Assembly: GCA_009103225.1 (NCBI GenBank)
Contig: RHPI01002533.1
Location: forward strand, 1,055,638 to 1,087,984
Reading direction: 5' to 3'
Length of the DNA: 32,347 nucleotides
Source of the DNA: Chlorokybus atmophyticus
Lineage: Eukaryota > Streptophyta > Chlorokybophyceae > Chlorokybales > Chlorokybaceae
Shown here: piece by piece, positions 23,904-32,347 of the stretch
How the letters are laid out: every line of letters starts with the position of its first letter
How positions within the stretch are numbered: the stretch's first letter is position 1
Notes under the pieces: model-generated
The model's input: only the letters and a program-made list of their open reading frames with translations
Told to the model about the DNA's origin: nothing
Databases searched by the model: none
Made by a program: the position numbers and the translations under genes

Positions 23904-24119
23904 ATAGTGATCACATTATATCGAATGTGACACTAAATAGGCTTGAATAAGCGGTTCTACACCCATTGGGACTTATTTAAGCTATGATAAAGCATCATAG
24001 CCTTTAATAAGCGAGGAACCGTAGAAAAGAGGTATAAATAAGCATATTTAAATACTTATTCATACAAAATGTGTTATTCAGGTAGCAATAATACCCCTAT
24101 TATTATTGCTCCCGTTACA

Positions 24120-24124
24120 GCATA
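24120..24124. repeat. Target-site duplication GCATA (right), chromovirus
   Basis: Exact copy of 17042-17046. Confidence 0.95.
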
Positions 24125-25645
24125 CGTCCAAAGTTGGGCTAAAGTCCGAAATATGGACCAAACACCCTGATAGGAGGGAAAAGGAGAACCTTTAGCCAAC
24201 TCAGCTTCGGTTCCCCTCTAACCTCACAACAGCAGAATTTACTCGACCTAGCCAAGCGAGATGGCGTGTTTAAAGCTAGCTGCCAAACCCGCATGACTTT
24301 TCCATTTTCTTATCTTTACTTGCAGTCGTAGGAGTGGCGGCTACAAGGCCTACATGCAAGAGGTATTCAAATAGCCATTCACTTGCGCATTCTTACAACC
24401 TTGTAACAAAGCACTTCTCACATGCGTACAAGTGGTAGCTAAAGGACTTCGCGGGTCTTTTGCAACTTCGCAAAATTAGCCCTACTTACACGATTTTTCT
24501 AAATGGCCGGATTCCCATGGCCGCAAGGGAACTAGTTAATTCTAACTACTTGACCCTCAAACAATAATTATCAGTTAACTCACTTCAATTAAACATATGA
24601 TGCCATAAAACTTGCGCCCATAGATTTATTGTTAGTTGTAATTCCTTGAAAGGATTCTTGCTGGCTCGTTTTAGTAATTCCGCACTATGAAAGCTTGCAA
24701 CGACCGTAATGGCCGGGTTGCACATGTAAGCTATGCTTGGAGAAGCGTGTCCGTATAAATGTGCTCCGTGAGTTCCACCCGACCATGTCATAATGCAGCA
24801 TCTTAACACCTTGAAAACCGTGCATGATAATTAATAATTTATCAACTAGTTGAATCGCAATGTTACCATTTTGAGTTGAAACCAATTCACGATTGTAATT
24901 GCTTCAGTTATTCCAACGAAGTATTGTTGAGGAGAGCTCATAACCAATTTGTCCGCGAGGCTTAGCTTGAATAAAACACCTCACTTCTCTTTCTCCCAAA
25001 TGCTTATCCCATAGTAAGTACTTAGGTTCAAACCATCGATTCATAAATGACAATCATAGCAGGTTGGTCTCACATTGCAAGCCACATTTTTGCCAATATG
25101 TTCGCCTTTATGCGTCATGTCATTGTGGGCAATTACGGGTGCTTTAAAATCACTCACAACTTAAACGACCGGCAGTAAATTTATCAGCACATCATTACAT
25201 AATTATTAATTTAATAAGTATCAACCATCAGTTAACCTATTACTTCACTAACTATATTATGCATACAGCTCAGAACTACCATAGTGCTCTAAAATGTTCG
25301 TAAAAAGCTCCGCCAAAATATATAGTTCATTATTCTTAAAATCCCACCAACATATTCCAGTCTAAGTCTTAATTTTTACTAGCATGCATAAGTTGAGCCG
25401 TCGGAAAGTTAATAACAATTTTGTATACTGCCTTCTCGGAGTTATTTACTTACAAAGATTTTATGGCACTACAGTGTAGCTAGCTTTGTGCAAAATTGAA
25501 AATAACTCAGACTGCTACATGCCTTATGCAGATATGCTGCCCTTGTTACGCGTGCAACGTGCTTTCAATCATACGATCGTGTTACATTAACGATGACTCC
25601 GCATCAACAATGTGCATCCTTGATGGCCACGGTCAAGACAACCCG

Positions 25646-25873
25646 AATGTTCGATGCATCCGTAGTCATTGATTGATAAACCATACTTATGACGATGAAC
25701 GCATTGCATCGTAGGGCTTTGGTGTTCTTGCCTACACCAAGCTCTACACCTACAGCACCTTACCTACAGATATATGTTTAAGAGGGTGCGGTAAAATGTT
25801 TGATGCATCCATTAGACTGACAATTGTTTATCGTGTAATCATGCCCATAATGAACGTGTTGCATCGTAAGGCT
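25646..25873. repeat. Diverged direct duplication
   Basis: Copies 25646-25718 and 25795-25873 share AATGTTTGATGCATCC-like starts and ATGAACG...TTGCATCGTA(A/G)GGCT ends, with a variable middle. Confidence 0.55.
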
Positions 25874-26135
25874 CAGGGTTAATTGTCCTTGCCATAGTTG
25901 TACTGCAGGTAGGATTATTGTTTATGACAAAAGGAATGCAAATCGCTCATCGTGTGCGAACAATTACACACTTGGAAGTGGTAATTTTAGGTGCCGAACC
26001 TAGGACAAACAGAACTGAAGAGGATGTGCGCTTAGGCCTACCTAGGCCTACCTAAGCCTAACTCGAGCGCACATGCAAGCGGCTTAGGAACGTGTGAAAT
26101 AAAAGAAACGTGTACACGTGGAGTTGGCCATTGAC

Positions 26136-26204
26136 GGGCTCTTGATGTTCATGCCGCAATGATGAGTGTATAGTACACTGTGTACACTGCAGACTCTATC
26201 AATG
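26136..26204. repeat. 69-bp repeat, copy 1
   Basis: Identical over 69 bp to 32279-32347, where the window ends, so the full repeat length is unknown. Confidence 0.9.
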
Positions 26205-26741
26205 ATGAGTCCAGGCAGGGCGGACTCCACTGGAGTCACTCCAGGGAGAAAAAGTTGAAGTATTCGAGGTAACGCGGCCCGGCCGCCCAAACAGCGAACC
26301 GTAAAGTAGCAGTAATGCAATACGGTCAGTGACTGCCAGGATACACCTATCTTAAAGTTCCATCGCGGAACCGTGCGACCTGCCATGATGTGCACTTGAC
26401 ACACTCAATGCTTTTAAAGCAATGCTTCGATATGCTGCCTCAAAGCTGCTGGCCCCAAAACCCTAGCCGCGTGACACGTGGGCACCGCCGCTGCCGCCGC
26501 CGCCGCGGCCCGCGGAGTTGGAGGGAGGAGTAGCCTGGGGCAAGCTGTGGCCATGCTGCTCTGAGGAGATTGCCGCAGGCCTCGGGACGCACCGCGCAGA
26601 GCGAAGCGTTGGTAAGGGAGGGAGAGGTATGGCTCCTAGGAGATGGTGATCCTGGCTGGGGCTTGCTCTTGCTCCTGCTGCTGCTGCCGCCGCCTGGTTG
26701 GCACTTCTACGATTGGCTTGTTGCAGTGACCGCTGCAACTT

Positions 26742-28348
26742 ATGGGGTGTATAAGCTCAAAGAGCGGCAAACGCGCCACAGTCGGTGAGTGTACTACCCG
26801 TATAGTACGCCACTGGTTACTGCTTGTGCATTGCTGCATGCTTGTCATCTAGCTCCTCGGGATGAAGGCATAGGGAAACGTGTGCGTTGCTGCATGTCAT
26901 GTTGTTAGCTCCTCGGCAGGAAGCCTGTTGTCATGGGGAAACAATTGTACAAGGCAATCGTGCTGCTTGTGGCAGCTGGTTGTGTACGTTCCGCCATGGC
27001 AGGTCTCTGGGGTAGCCACCGTCGGCTGCATGGCACTGTAGCGTATTGTGGACTGCCTTGTTGCATGGCTTCACAGCCATGCAACAAGGCAATTCGCTTT
27101 GGTGTGCCCAGACCACCTGCAAACTTTACAGCACAGCATAGGGTACACGGCTTTCACTGCAAAGTTATCTCTGTGGCTGTTAGTAACGCTCCTGGCCAGA
27201 AGTGTTGTACAGTGTTGTTGTTACGTGCTATACCTGTTTTGTTACTGAGAGCACGCAACAAAGACATGGTGAAACACAGTAAATCCCGTTAGAGCATGTA
27301 TCAAAGTCATAACCCAAACTGTAACTGTTACTGTTGATGCGCATTTGATTGCACCCTTCTTGTTTTGTGCATTGCAGGCATGCATACTCTCATATATACG
27401 TGAGAACATGGTATTGTCGATATTTATCCTTGTAAAATGTTTGTGATAACAACACACGTGAGGCACACTTGTTATTACAACCACACACAGTGTACATGGT
27501 AGGTGTACTTGCAGCCCGTAAGTTGCATGAGCGCGCACACACATGCATGCGACCTGCTTCATCTATGCAGACTACTGTACAGCAGTCTGTGAAACGTTTG
27601 TTTGCATATTTGCAGAAGTAAATGGTAAGCCTACAAAGCTGCGTCGAGCAAGGTCGTGGCGGAATCCTGGCCCAATAACCAAGAGCCAGTTGGTGCGCAT
27701 GCGTGAGGAATTCTGGGACACATCGCCGCATTATGGTGGTCAAAAAGGTACAAGTGGTTAGGAATTTGCAGCCTAGGAATTTGCAGCATGCGTATTCAAT
27801 ATCTAACTTGATGTTGTTTGCTGCGGCAGAAATATGGGACGCACTTCATGCTGCGATTGACGCGAAAGATCTCAACCTGGCGGTTGTGATACTAGAGAGT
27901 GCGGGCGTTATTGTGTCCGAGCCAGACCTGTCTGTGTGCTATGACGAACGAGGTACAGTGATCTACATTGCACACCACCACGTCAGCGCCTGCAGTCTTG
28001 GCTAATTACTTTGCAAGTAGTCCTATCTCATGCACATGGAGGGCATGACACGGCGTGGCCATTGCAACTGCTGGCTCGTTTGCCAGCAGCAGCAATGGCA
28101 AAAGTTACGGCGTGATGCCGGGTTGTCAGCATGACGCCTGGCTTTTAGCACATATCACCTGGTACCTGTTGTGAGCATTTTCACTGAGTTTCAAAGCAGT
28201 TTGGGGTAACAGCTTATTTTCACAAGGGAGGTATTGCCAGTGCATGAGCTGTGCGTTCTGTGCAGGCTCCAAGTACGAACTGCCTAACTACATACTGCGT
28301 GACCCGGCCAACCTACTTGAGGACGACTCTGCTGCTGCTGCTTCATAG
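26742..28348 (+). CDS. UBTD-type (DC-UbP N-terminal domain) protein, predicted N-myristoylated
   Basis: A complete four-exon gene: 26742-26784, 27616-27747, 27830-27952, 28266-28348. All introns (831, 82 and 313 bp) are GT-AG, every junction is phase 1, and the joined frame is 381 nt (126 aa plus TAG). The N-terminus MGCISSKSGKRATV is a textbook myristoylation signal (Gly2) with a palmitoylatable Cys3, implying membrane attachment. The core matches the UBTD1/2 (DC-UbP) N-terminal domain: PITKSQLVRMREEFWDTSP, GGQKEIWDALHAAIDA, LAVVILESAGV, VCYDERGSKYELP. Metazoan UBTD proteins add a C-terminal ubiquitin-like domain; here the protein ends LLEDDSAAAAS, as in short plant forms. UBTD proteins are linked to ubiquitin-conjugation and E3 partners; the partner here is unknown. 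The gene is convergent with the gene ending at 29054. Confidence 0.88.
27054..27091. repeat. Perfect 17-bp inverted repeat in intron 1 of UBTD-like gene
   Basis: Left arm 27054-27070 (TGCCTTGTTGCATGGCT), loop TCAC, right arm 27075-27091, no mismatch. Confidence 0.9.
28058..28099. repeat. Near-perfect 18-bp inverted repeat in intron 3 of UBTD-like gene
   Basis: Arms 28058-28075 and 28082-28099 pair at 16 of 18 positions around TCGTTT. A second weaker hairpin (GGCGTGATGC ... GCATGACGCC) follows at about 28109-28138. Confidence 0.7.
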
Positions 28349-29053
28349 TATTACGCGTATGATAGAGAAGCTGTTGCAGCCTGTACATTTTTTGGGTGAG
28401 TAGCGGGCTCCAGCATGTTGGGTTCACGCAGTGCTGCTGGGATTCGCTGTCATCGGCGCAAACTATTCTTGTACATGTGAATACACCTACAACCCTGTAC
28501 CCGTATGTGATCGGTGTTTCTTTATTTCGTTTTGTAGCTGTGATCACCATTGTTCCGTTGTGCTCAGCACGCGCACTCTGCATGCATTGCGAGTGTCACC
28601 CTACAGCAGTATGCTCTTGTCTTACGGTCTGTACAGTAAGTTTGCGATGAGGGCAGCAACGACACTGCAGCCGGGGCAGTGTTACAGCTTGAATCCATGT
28701 CGCAGGGCTCAGATGAATGTCATTGGCAAATTGCTCGGCCAGTGTACACTCTCAGCATGCTGACTGTTTGTGTGCTGAGAACAGCACCCGACACCATTGT
28801 CTTGCTTGTCTACCTTTGTTGAACTCTTCAACCACAGCACTGCACTCATCCAAGCCGAGATGGCCACTCATAAGAGGCTGCACGTGCAACGAGTAGGACT
28901 TCTGAGCACGTCTGCCAACCATGCCAACCGTCGGATAGCTACTACCATCTCATCCTAAGCTGACTCCACACTGCATCAGTCGCTTTCTGACCCTCAAATC
29001 AGCTACCACCTACCTGCATAGCATCTGCCATATACTCCAGTATCAGTCCAGTG
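28349..29053. other. Convergent intergenic region
   Basis: 705 bp between the stop codons of two convergent genes, holding both 3' untranslated regions. No coding domain is recognised. I saw no clear TGTAA or AATAAA signal at the expected distance on either strand. Confidence 0.5.
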
Positions 29054-32000
29054 TTATCTCAACGACGCTCCCGCTCGAGGACTAACTAAGCCGGCCACGT
29101 CCCCGCCACCACCAACAGCAGAAGCAGACGAAGCTCCTCCTAAGTCCAGTCTAGACTGCCGGAAGGACGGCCGCCTCTTCACCCCTCCTCCGCCCGCAAG
29201 CAACGCGCTAGCCAACGACGGCGACCGCGACGATGACAAGCCCAATGTTGTTGTCGTTGTCACCCGCACGTCCTCTTCGCTCACTGCACCGTCATCATCG
29301 AATGCGGTGTTGTAGTAGGTTGTGACGCCCGCCGGGAGGGAGCCGTCGTCCACGCCCTCGACTGTGTGAGTGTTAAGGTTGGCATGCAAAAGGTAGATGT
29401 GATGGTGAACAGATGTGAACAGATGTTGTTGGCGTGGTACCTTCGGAGCCGAGCTGGCCCTGGCTTTCGTCAACGAGACCCGCGGTGGAAATCAGACTGT
29501 CGCACAGACGGATGGCTTCCTCAATCTTCGCCTTTGTACTGAGCAAACCTGTAAAGGAAACACGCATACGTCATTTGTGAAATACCACCACCGTGCGCCT
29601 CATAATATGCTTGGATGGGTGTATTGTGACGGGTGTATTGTTACTGCCGGTTGTTTCAGTGTTGAACATTGCTGAACACGCTGCATTTTGCACACGGACA
29701 CTTGAGTACACACAGATACGCGTGCACACACAGGTACGTGTGCACACACGCACGCACACACACGCACGCACGCAAGCACACGCACTCATGTACCCACACC
29801 CACACCCACGCATGCACTCACATACGTGCACACACGCACACATGTGCACGCACCCACGCACCCCCAAGCACGTACACGCACCTTCATCTCCCGGTTTCTC
29901 CTCAAGCTTCCCTTCCACCTCCTCCATTGCCGCCACATACGCCTCCCTCTTCTGCCTCAGCTCCTCCACTTCGCTCCTCGTCCTCTCTCCACCCTTCCCA
30001 CTCCTCCCCTCCGCCTCAAGTCGCTCGCGGTCGCGCGCCCCACGCTTGCGAATGTGTATAGCCACATAACCCGCAGCGACGAGGAGGAGACAGGCGCAAG
30101 GGGCGGCGATGATGAGGGGGAGGAAGGTGCGGGCGGGGGAGCGAGTAGGGGGGGATGAGGGTGGCGGGAGAGGAGGGAGGATGGAAACAACAGGACAAGC
30201 TGTGTGCACACGCATGGAAGATGAGGGTGAAAGATCATACAGATACAGATACAGATACAGATACAGATCAAGATCAATTGATGTGCATCTGTATCTGTAT
30301 CTGTATCTGTACCACAGCAGCGGACATGAGGAGGTAGTGTGTGAGCATGCAAAAACAACACTGCGTGCTTGTGCTTACATGCTGTGGTTGTCCCGCAGGC
30401 TGTCTGTCCCTCTTTGCCTGTGGTTGCAAGCCAACGTGAGTGACTTCAGCAATCAATGTACTTGAGTACCTGTGCATTTGCGCTACAATCCGTGATGTGT
30501 GTACACATTCATGCGCTTGGGCAAAAGCAAGAAGACTGCTTCCTTTAGACTACCTCTTCCTCACCGTAAGCAGGTGTTGAGAAGCCCAGCAGGGCGCCCG
30601 CATCCGCCACGACTGCCACACTCCCAACAAGTACAACATTCGTTGGCCTTGCACCTGCATGCGTGTTAGAGGTAGAAAACAACTTCGTTATCGCTGTTCA
30701 AGCAGTGTCCTGTCGTTACCAAAGCCGAGTCAGTCGCAAACTGCCAATCCAAGTGTACCGTTTGGTGTTGAGTTGTAGGCAAACTCGGCGAGGAGCGGGA
30801 GGGCACCTTGCATGGTGTCGCCTGACAGGAGAGACACTCGCACCTCGTTGCCGGGCATGCCGCCCATGGACACCGTCGATGACACCCACACCGCGGCAGG
30901 CTGGAGAGCAGGGACACTTGTGTGTGCGGGTGTATGTATTGTTGCGTGCGAATACGTGCGTGCGCGTGCGCATGCCTATGTGCGTTTGCACGCGTAGGCA
31001 CGCGCTTCTGTTTGTCAGTGCACGTGCTTGCGTTTGGGTACAAGAGCCCTCACTTGGCAAGCCACGAAAGGTTGCATGCCAACGGACACGCTAGCCGACG
31101 CTGCTGGCACCGCCGTGACGTTGCCGGCAGGAGACACAAAGTACACGCTGCCGTCCGTCGAACCTATCACCAGCGTTCCTGATTGCACAACACGTCAGAA
31201 TCAACCAAAGCACAGTACGTCCATGCACAGTGCGTTGCAAGACACAATGTGCTACCACATGTTAGTATCAGACCGTGCTACAGTTGCCTACACAACCGTT
31301 TGTTAGTGTGCTTGAAGCATGGTAATAGCATCAACAGTTGTATCCATTGGTGATGTACCGTCCAACCTGTCCAAACTATTCTGCAATCCACAGTAGATTA
31401 TCACACTCGACAACACCCTGCTAGGTTGCGCTGTGCATGGGTTCACCGTACATCTCTATGCTCCAACCAGAAACCCAAGCAACACAGACTCACGCCAACA
31501 ACCCACCGTCGTTGGTTATGTGCGGCGTTGGGTTGGTCAGGTCCACACCCGCCCCCCTTGGCATCCCCGCGCTCGCGACGACGGTGCCGTTGGCGGTCTC
31601 GAGCAAGTAGATGTACACGTCGTCGTCGTCGTCAGCGGCGGCGGTAACGGAGCAGACGGCGTACGCCCGGCCGTTGTGACCGGAGGCGACGGCGCAGGAG
31701 GAGGGGGAGGAGGGGAGAGGGAGGGACGTCTTCCAACGCAAGGCTGGTCTCTGAGATGCACGAGTGTGGGGTTGCGTGCGCACACATGCAAATGAACATG
31801 CATACGCATGGACATACACTCACCCATACGTACCCACACACGCACACGGACACACGGGGCATGCACATGCACACACACGAGTGCGCAGACACGCACGCAC
31901 TTATACCACTTATACCACTTATACCAACACACGCACGCACGCGCGCACATACGCGCGCACGCACGCATGCACGCATGCACATAAACATCAGCGCACAAAC

Positions 32001-32273
32001 GCAAGTGTGCTGCTTTGTGATTCCAACCCCCCCTCTATGCCATCCCCCTCTCACCTGCGCCCACACCGCGTACACCGTCCCGTCGTTCCTCACCACATAC
32101 AAGTCCCCGCTGCACCGGTCCAGCGCGGCGCCGTACAGGAAGCTGGAAGCGGTCGCGGAGGTTGACGAAGAGGAGGACTGGGAGGAGCGCCACGGGGCGA
32201 AGGGGGAGTAGGAGCCGTTGGAAGAGGACCAGAGGGGGGAGAGGGGGGAGAGGGAAACGGCGTAGAGACCGGC
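29054..32273 (-). CDS. Single-pass membrane protein with PQQ-like beta-propeller ectodomain (5'-partial)
   Basis: Eight exons, 5' to 3': 32273-32055, 31750-31507, 31178-31054, 30900-30759, 30654-30565, 30199-29882, 29548-29441, 29361-29054. Every intron is GT-AG and phases agree at each junction, giving 517 residues plus TAA with no internal stop. Residues 1 to about 275 contain beta-propeller blades of PQQ/pyrrolo-quinoline type: AGLYAVSLSP, GDLYVVRNDGTVYAV, NGRAYAVCS, GTLVIGSTDGSVYFV, GSVAVVADAGALLGF. A Pro-rich linker (282-297) precedes a transmembrane helix (about 299-323, ending VAIHI) and a basic stop-transfer RKRGARDRER. A charged coiled coil (to about 380) and a Ser/Gly-rich tail follow. 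This suggests type I topology with the propeller outside or lumenal. IRE1-type sensors have a similar ectodomain, but no kinase or nuclease is present here. The signal peptide and first blades are missing. Function is unknown. Confidence 0.85.
29700..29880. repeat. CA/GCAC-rich intronic tract
   Basis: Most of the 333-bp intron between exons 6 and 7 of the propeller gene is ACAC/GCAC/CCAC repeat. Similar tracts fill the introns at 30901-31053 and 31751-32054. Confidence 0.8.
30238..30311. repeat. Inverted hexanucleotide microsatellite, (ACAGAT)n facing (ATCTGT)n
   Basis: ACAGAT units at about 30238-30268 face ATCTGT units at about 30286-30311 across a short centre (CAAGATCAATTGATGTG). The arms can pair almost fully. 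It lies in the intron just upstream of the transmembrane exon. Confidence 0.85.
31899..31925. repeat. Three 9-bp tandem repeats (ACTTATACC)
   Basis: Three exact units inside the CA-rich intron between exons 1 and 2 of the propeller gene. Confidence 0.85.
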
Positions 32274-32278
32274 CTGGG

Positions 32279-32347
32279 GGGCTCTTGATGTTCATGCCGC
32301 AATGATGAGTGTATAGTACACTGTGTACACTGCAGACTCTATCAATG
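32279..32347. repeat. 69-bp repeat, copy 2 (cut by window end)
   Basis: Exact match to 26136-26204. It begins five bases beyond the acceptor AG of the first visible propeller exon, inside a G run, so it is either a genuine intronic repeat or a misjoin. Confidence 0.9.

Larger units (their letters stand above)
17047..24119 (-). mobile_element. Full-length Ty3-type LTR retrotransposon with chromodomain (chromovirus)
   Basis: A 7,073-bp element on the minus strand: 5' LTR 23594-24119, primer-binding-site candidate, roughly 1-kb leader with tandem repeats, gag (22531-21452), one UAG, pol (21451-17720), polypurine tract, 3' LTR 17047-17572. The pol order is protease, reverse transcriptase, RNase H, integrase, chromodomain, which defines the Ty3/Gypsy chromovirus lineage. 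The LTRs are both 526 bp with inverted TGTAAC/GTTACA ends and differ at only two positions (17263/23810 and 17297/23844). A perfect 5-bp target duplication flanks the element. Apart from the UAG both frames are open and all catalytic motifs are present. It looks recently inserted and potentially active. The chromodomain is expected to direct integration to modified histones. Confidence 0.97.
23594..24119 (-). repeat. 5' LTR of chromovirus
   Basis: 526 bp, the same boundaries and sequence as 17047-17572 except T at 23810 and G at 23844. The four-unit GGTACCT block is at 23846-23903. Confidence 0.97.
24125..26741. other. AT-richer stretch without an identified gene
   Basis: Lower GC than both flanks, with no frame over about 110 codons and no recognised domain. 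A minus-strand frame at 24585-24809 (for example NPAITVVASFHSAELLKRAS) has natural composition but no match. Contents include a diverged duplication (25646-25718, 25795-25873), a short CTAGGCCTAC-type tandem (26032-26060) and one copy of a 69-bp repeat (26136-26204). The right end (26460-26741) becomes GC-rich with CCG/CTG triplets and probably contains the promoter and 5' leader of the UBTD-like gene. Confidence 0.5.

Noticed and set aside
26032-26060. Interstitial telomere repeat
   Set aside because: The units are CTAGGCCTAC-like, not TTTAGGG or TTAGGG, and number only about three.
29054-32273. IRE1-type kinase/endoribonuclease
   Set aside because: The ectodomain plan is similar but the cytosolic exons contain no kinase motifs (no GxGxxG, HRD or DFG) and end after about 190 residues.

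Overview
The window is nuclear DNA of a eukaryote. Genes are split by GT-AG introns, there is a full-length Ty3-type LTR retrotransposon with a chromodomain, and long intronic stretches are rich in CA/TG. One gene encodes a short, predicted N-myristoylated UBTD-type protein without the C-terminal ubiquitin fold, an architecture familiar from the plant/green algal lineage. A unicellular green alga is my best guess, but the sequence alone does not prove it. No bacterial or phage gene organisation is present.

The left part (1-7.7 kb) holds a plus-strand gene for a SAM-dependent methyltransferase of the TIGR00027/leucine carboxyl methyltransferase family. Four exons lie at 1677-2374 and a fifth at 7464-7624. 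The intron between exons 4 and 5 contains a pure C run of 4,692 bases (2528-7219) ending in one N and seven Gs. This is almost certainly an assembly artefact. Further G/C runs next to Ns (10814-10866, 16524-16534, 16624) and an exact 95-bp duplication (11514-11608 / 16533-16627) show that this scaffold has unreliable joins.

The middle (8-17 kb) is mostly mobile-element territory. It has a very short LTR element (TRIM-like, 9711-10210) with a 5-bp target-site duplication, a broken pogo/CENP-B-like transposase on the minus strand (14378-15178), unidentified coding-like fragments, several perfect short hairpins, and a 1.5-kb stretch scattered with GACGGC and GGTACC motifs.

From 17047 to 24119 lies a complete, apparently very young chromovirus on the minus strand. 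It has 526-bp LTRs differing at two positions, a GCATA target-site duplication, a polypurine tract, a primer-binding-site candidate, and intact gag and pol. Gag and pol are in the same frame and separated by one UAG codon. Pol has no AUG until residue 35, which suggests stop-codon readthrough.

The right part (26.7-32.3 kb) contains two convergent host genes that I could reconstruct exon by exon with consistent splice phases. The plus-strand gene is a complete four-exon UBTD-like gene (26742-28348; 126 aa, N-terminus MGCISSKS). The minus-strand gene is 5'-partial, with eight exons (29054-32273) and 517 visible residues. It encodes a PQQ-like beta-propeller ectodomain, one transmembrane helix and a cytosolic coiled-coil/low-complexity tail. 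A 69-bp sequence found at 26136-26204 recurs exactly at the window's right edge, abutting the first visible exon of that gene.
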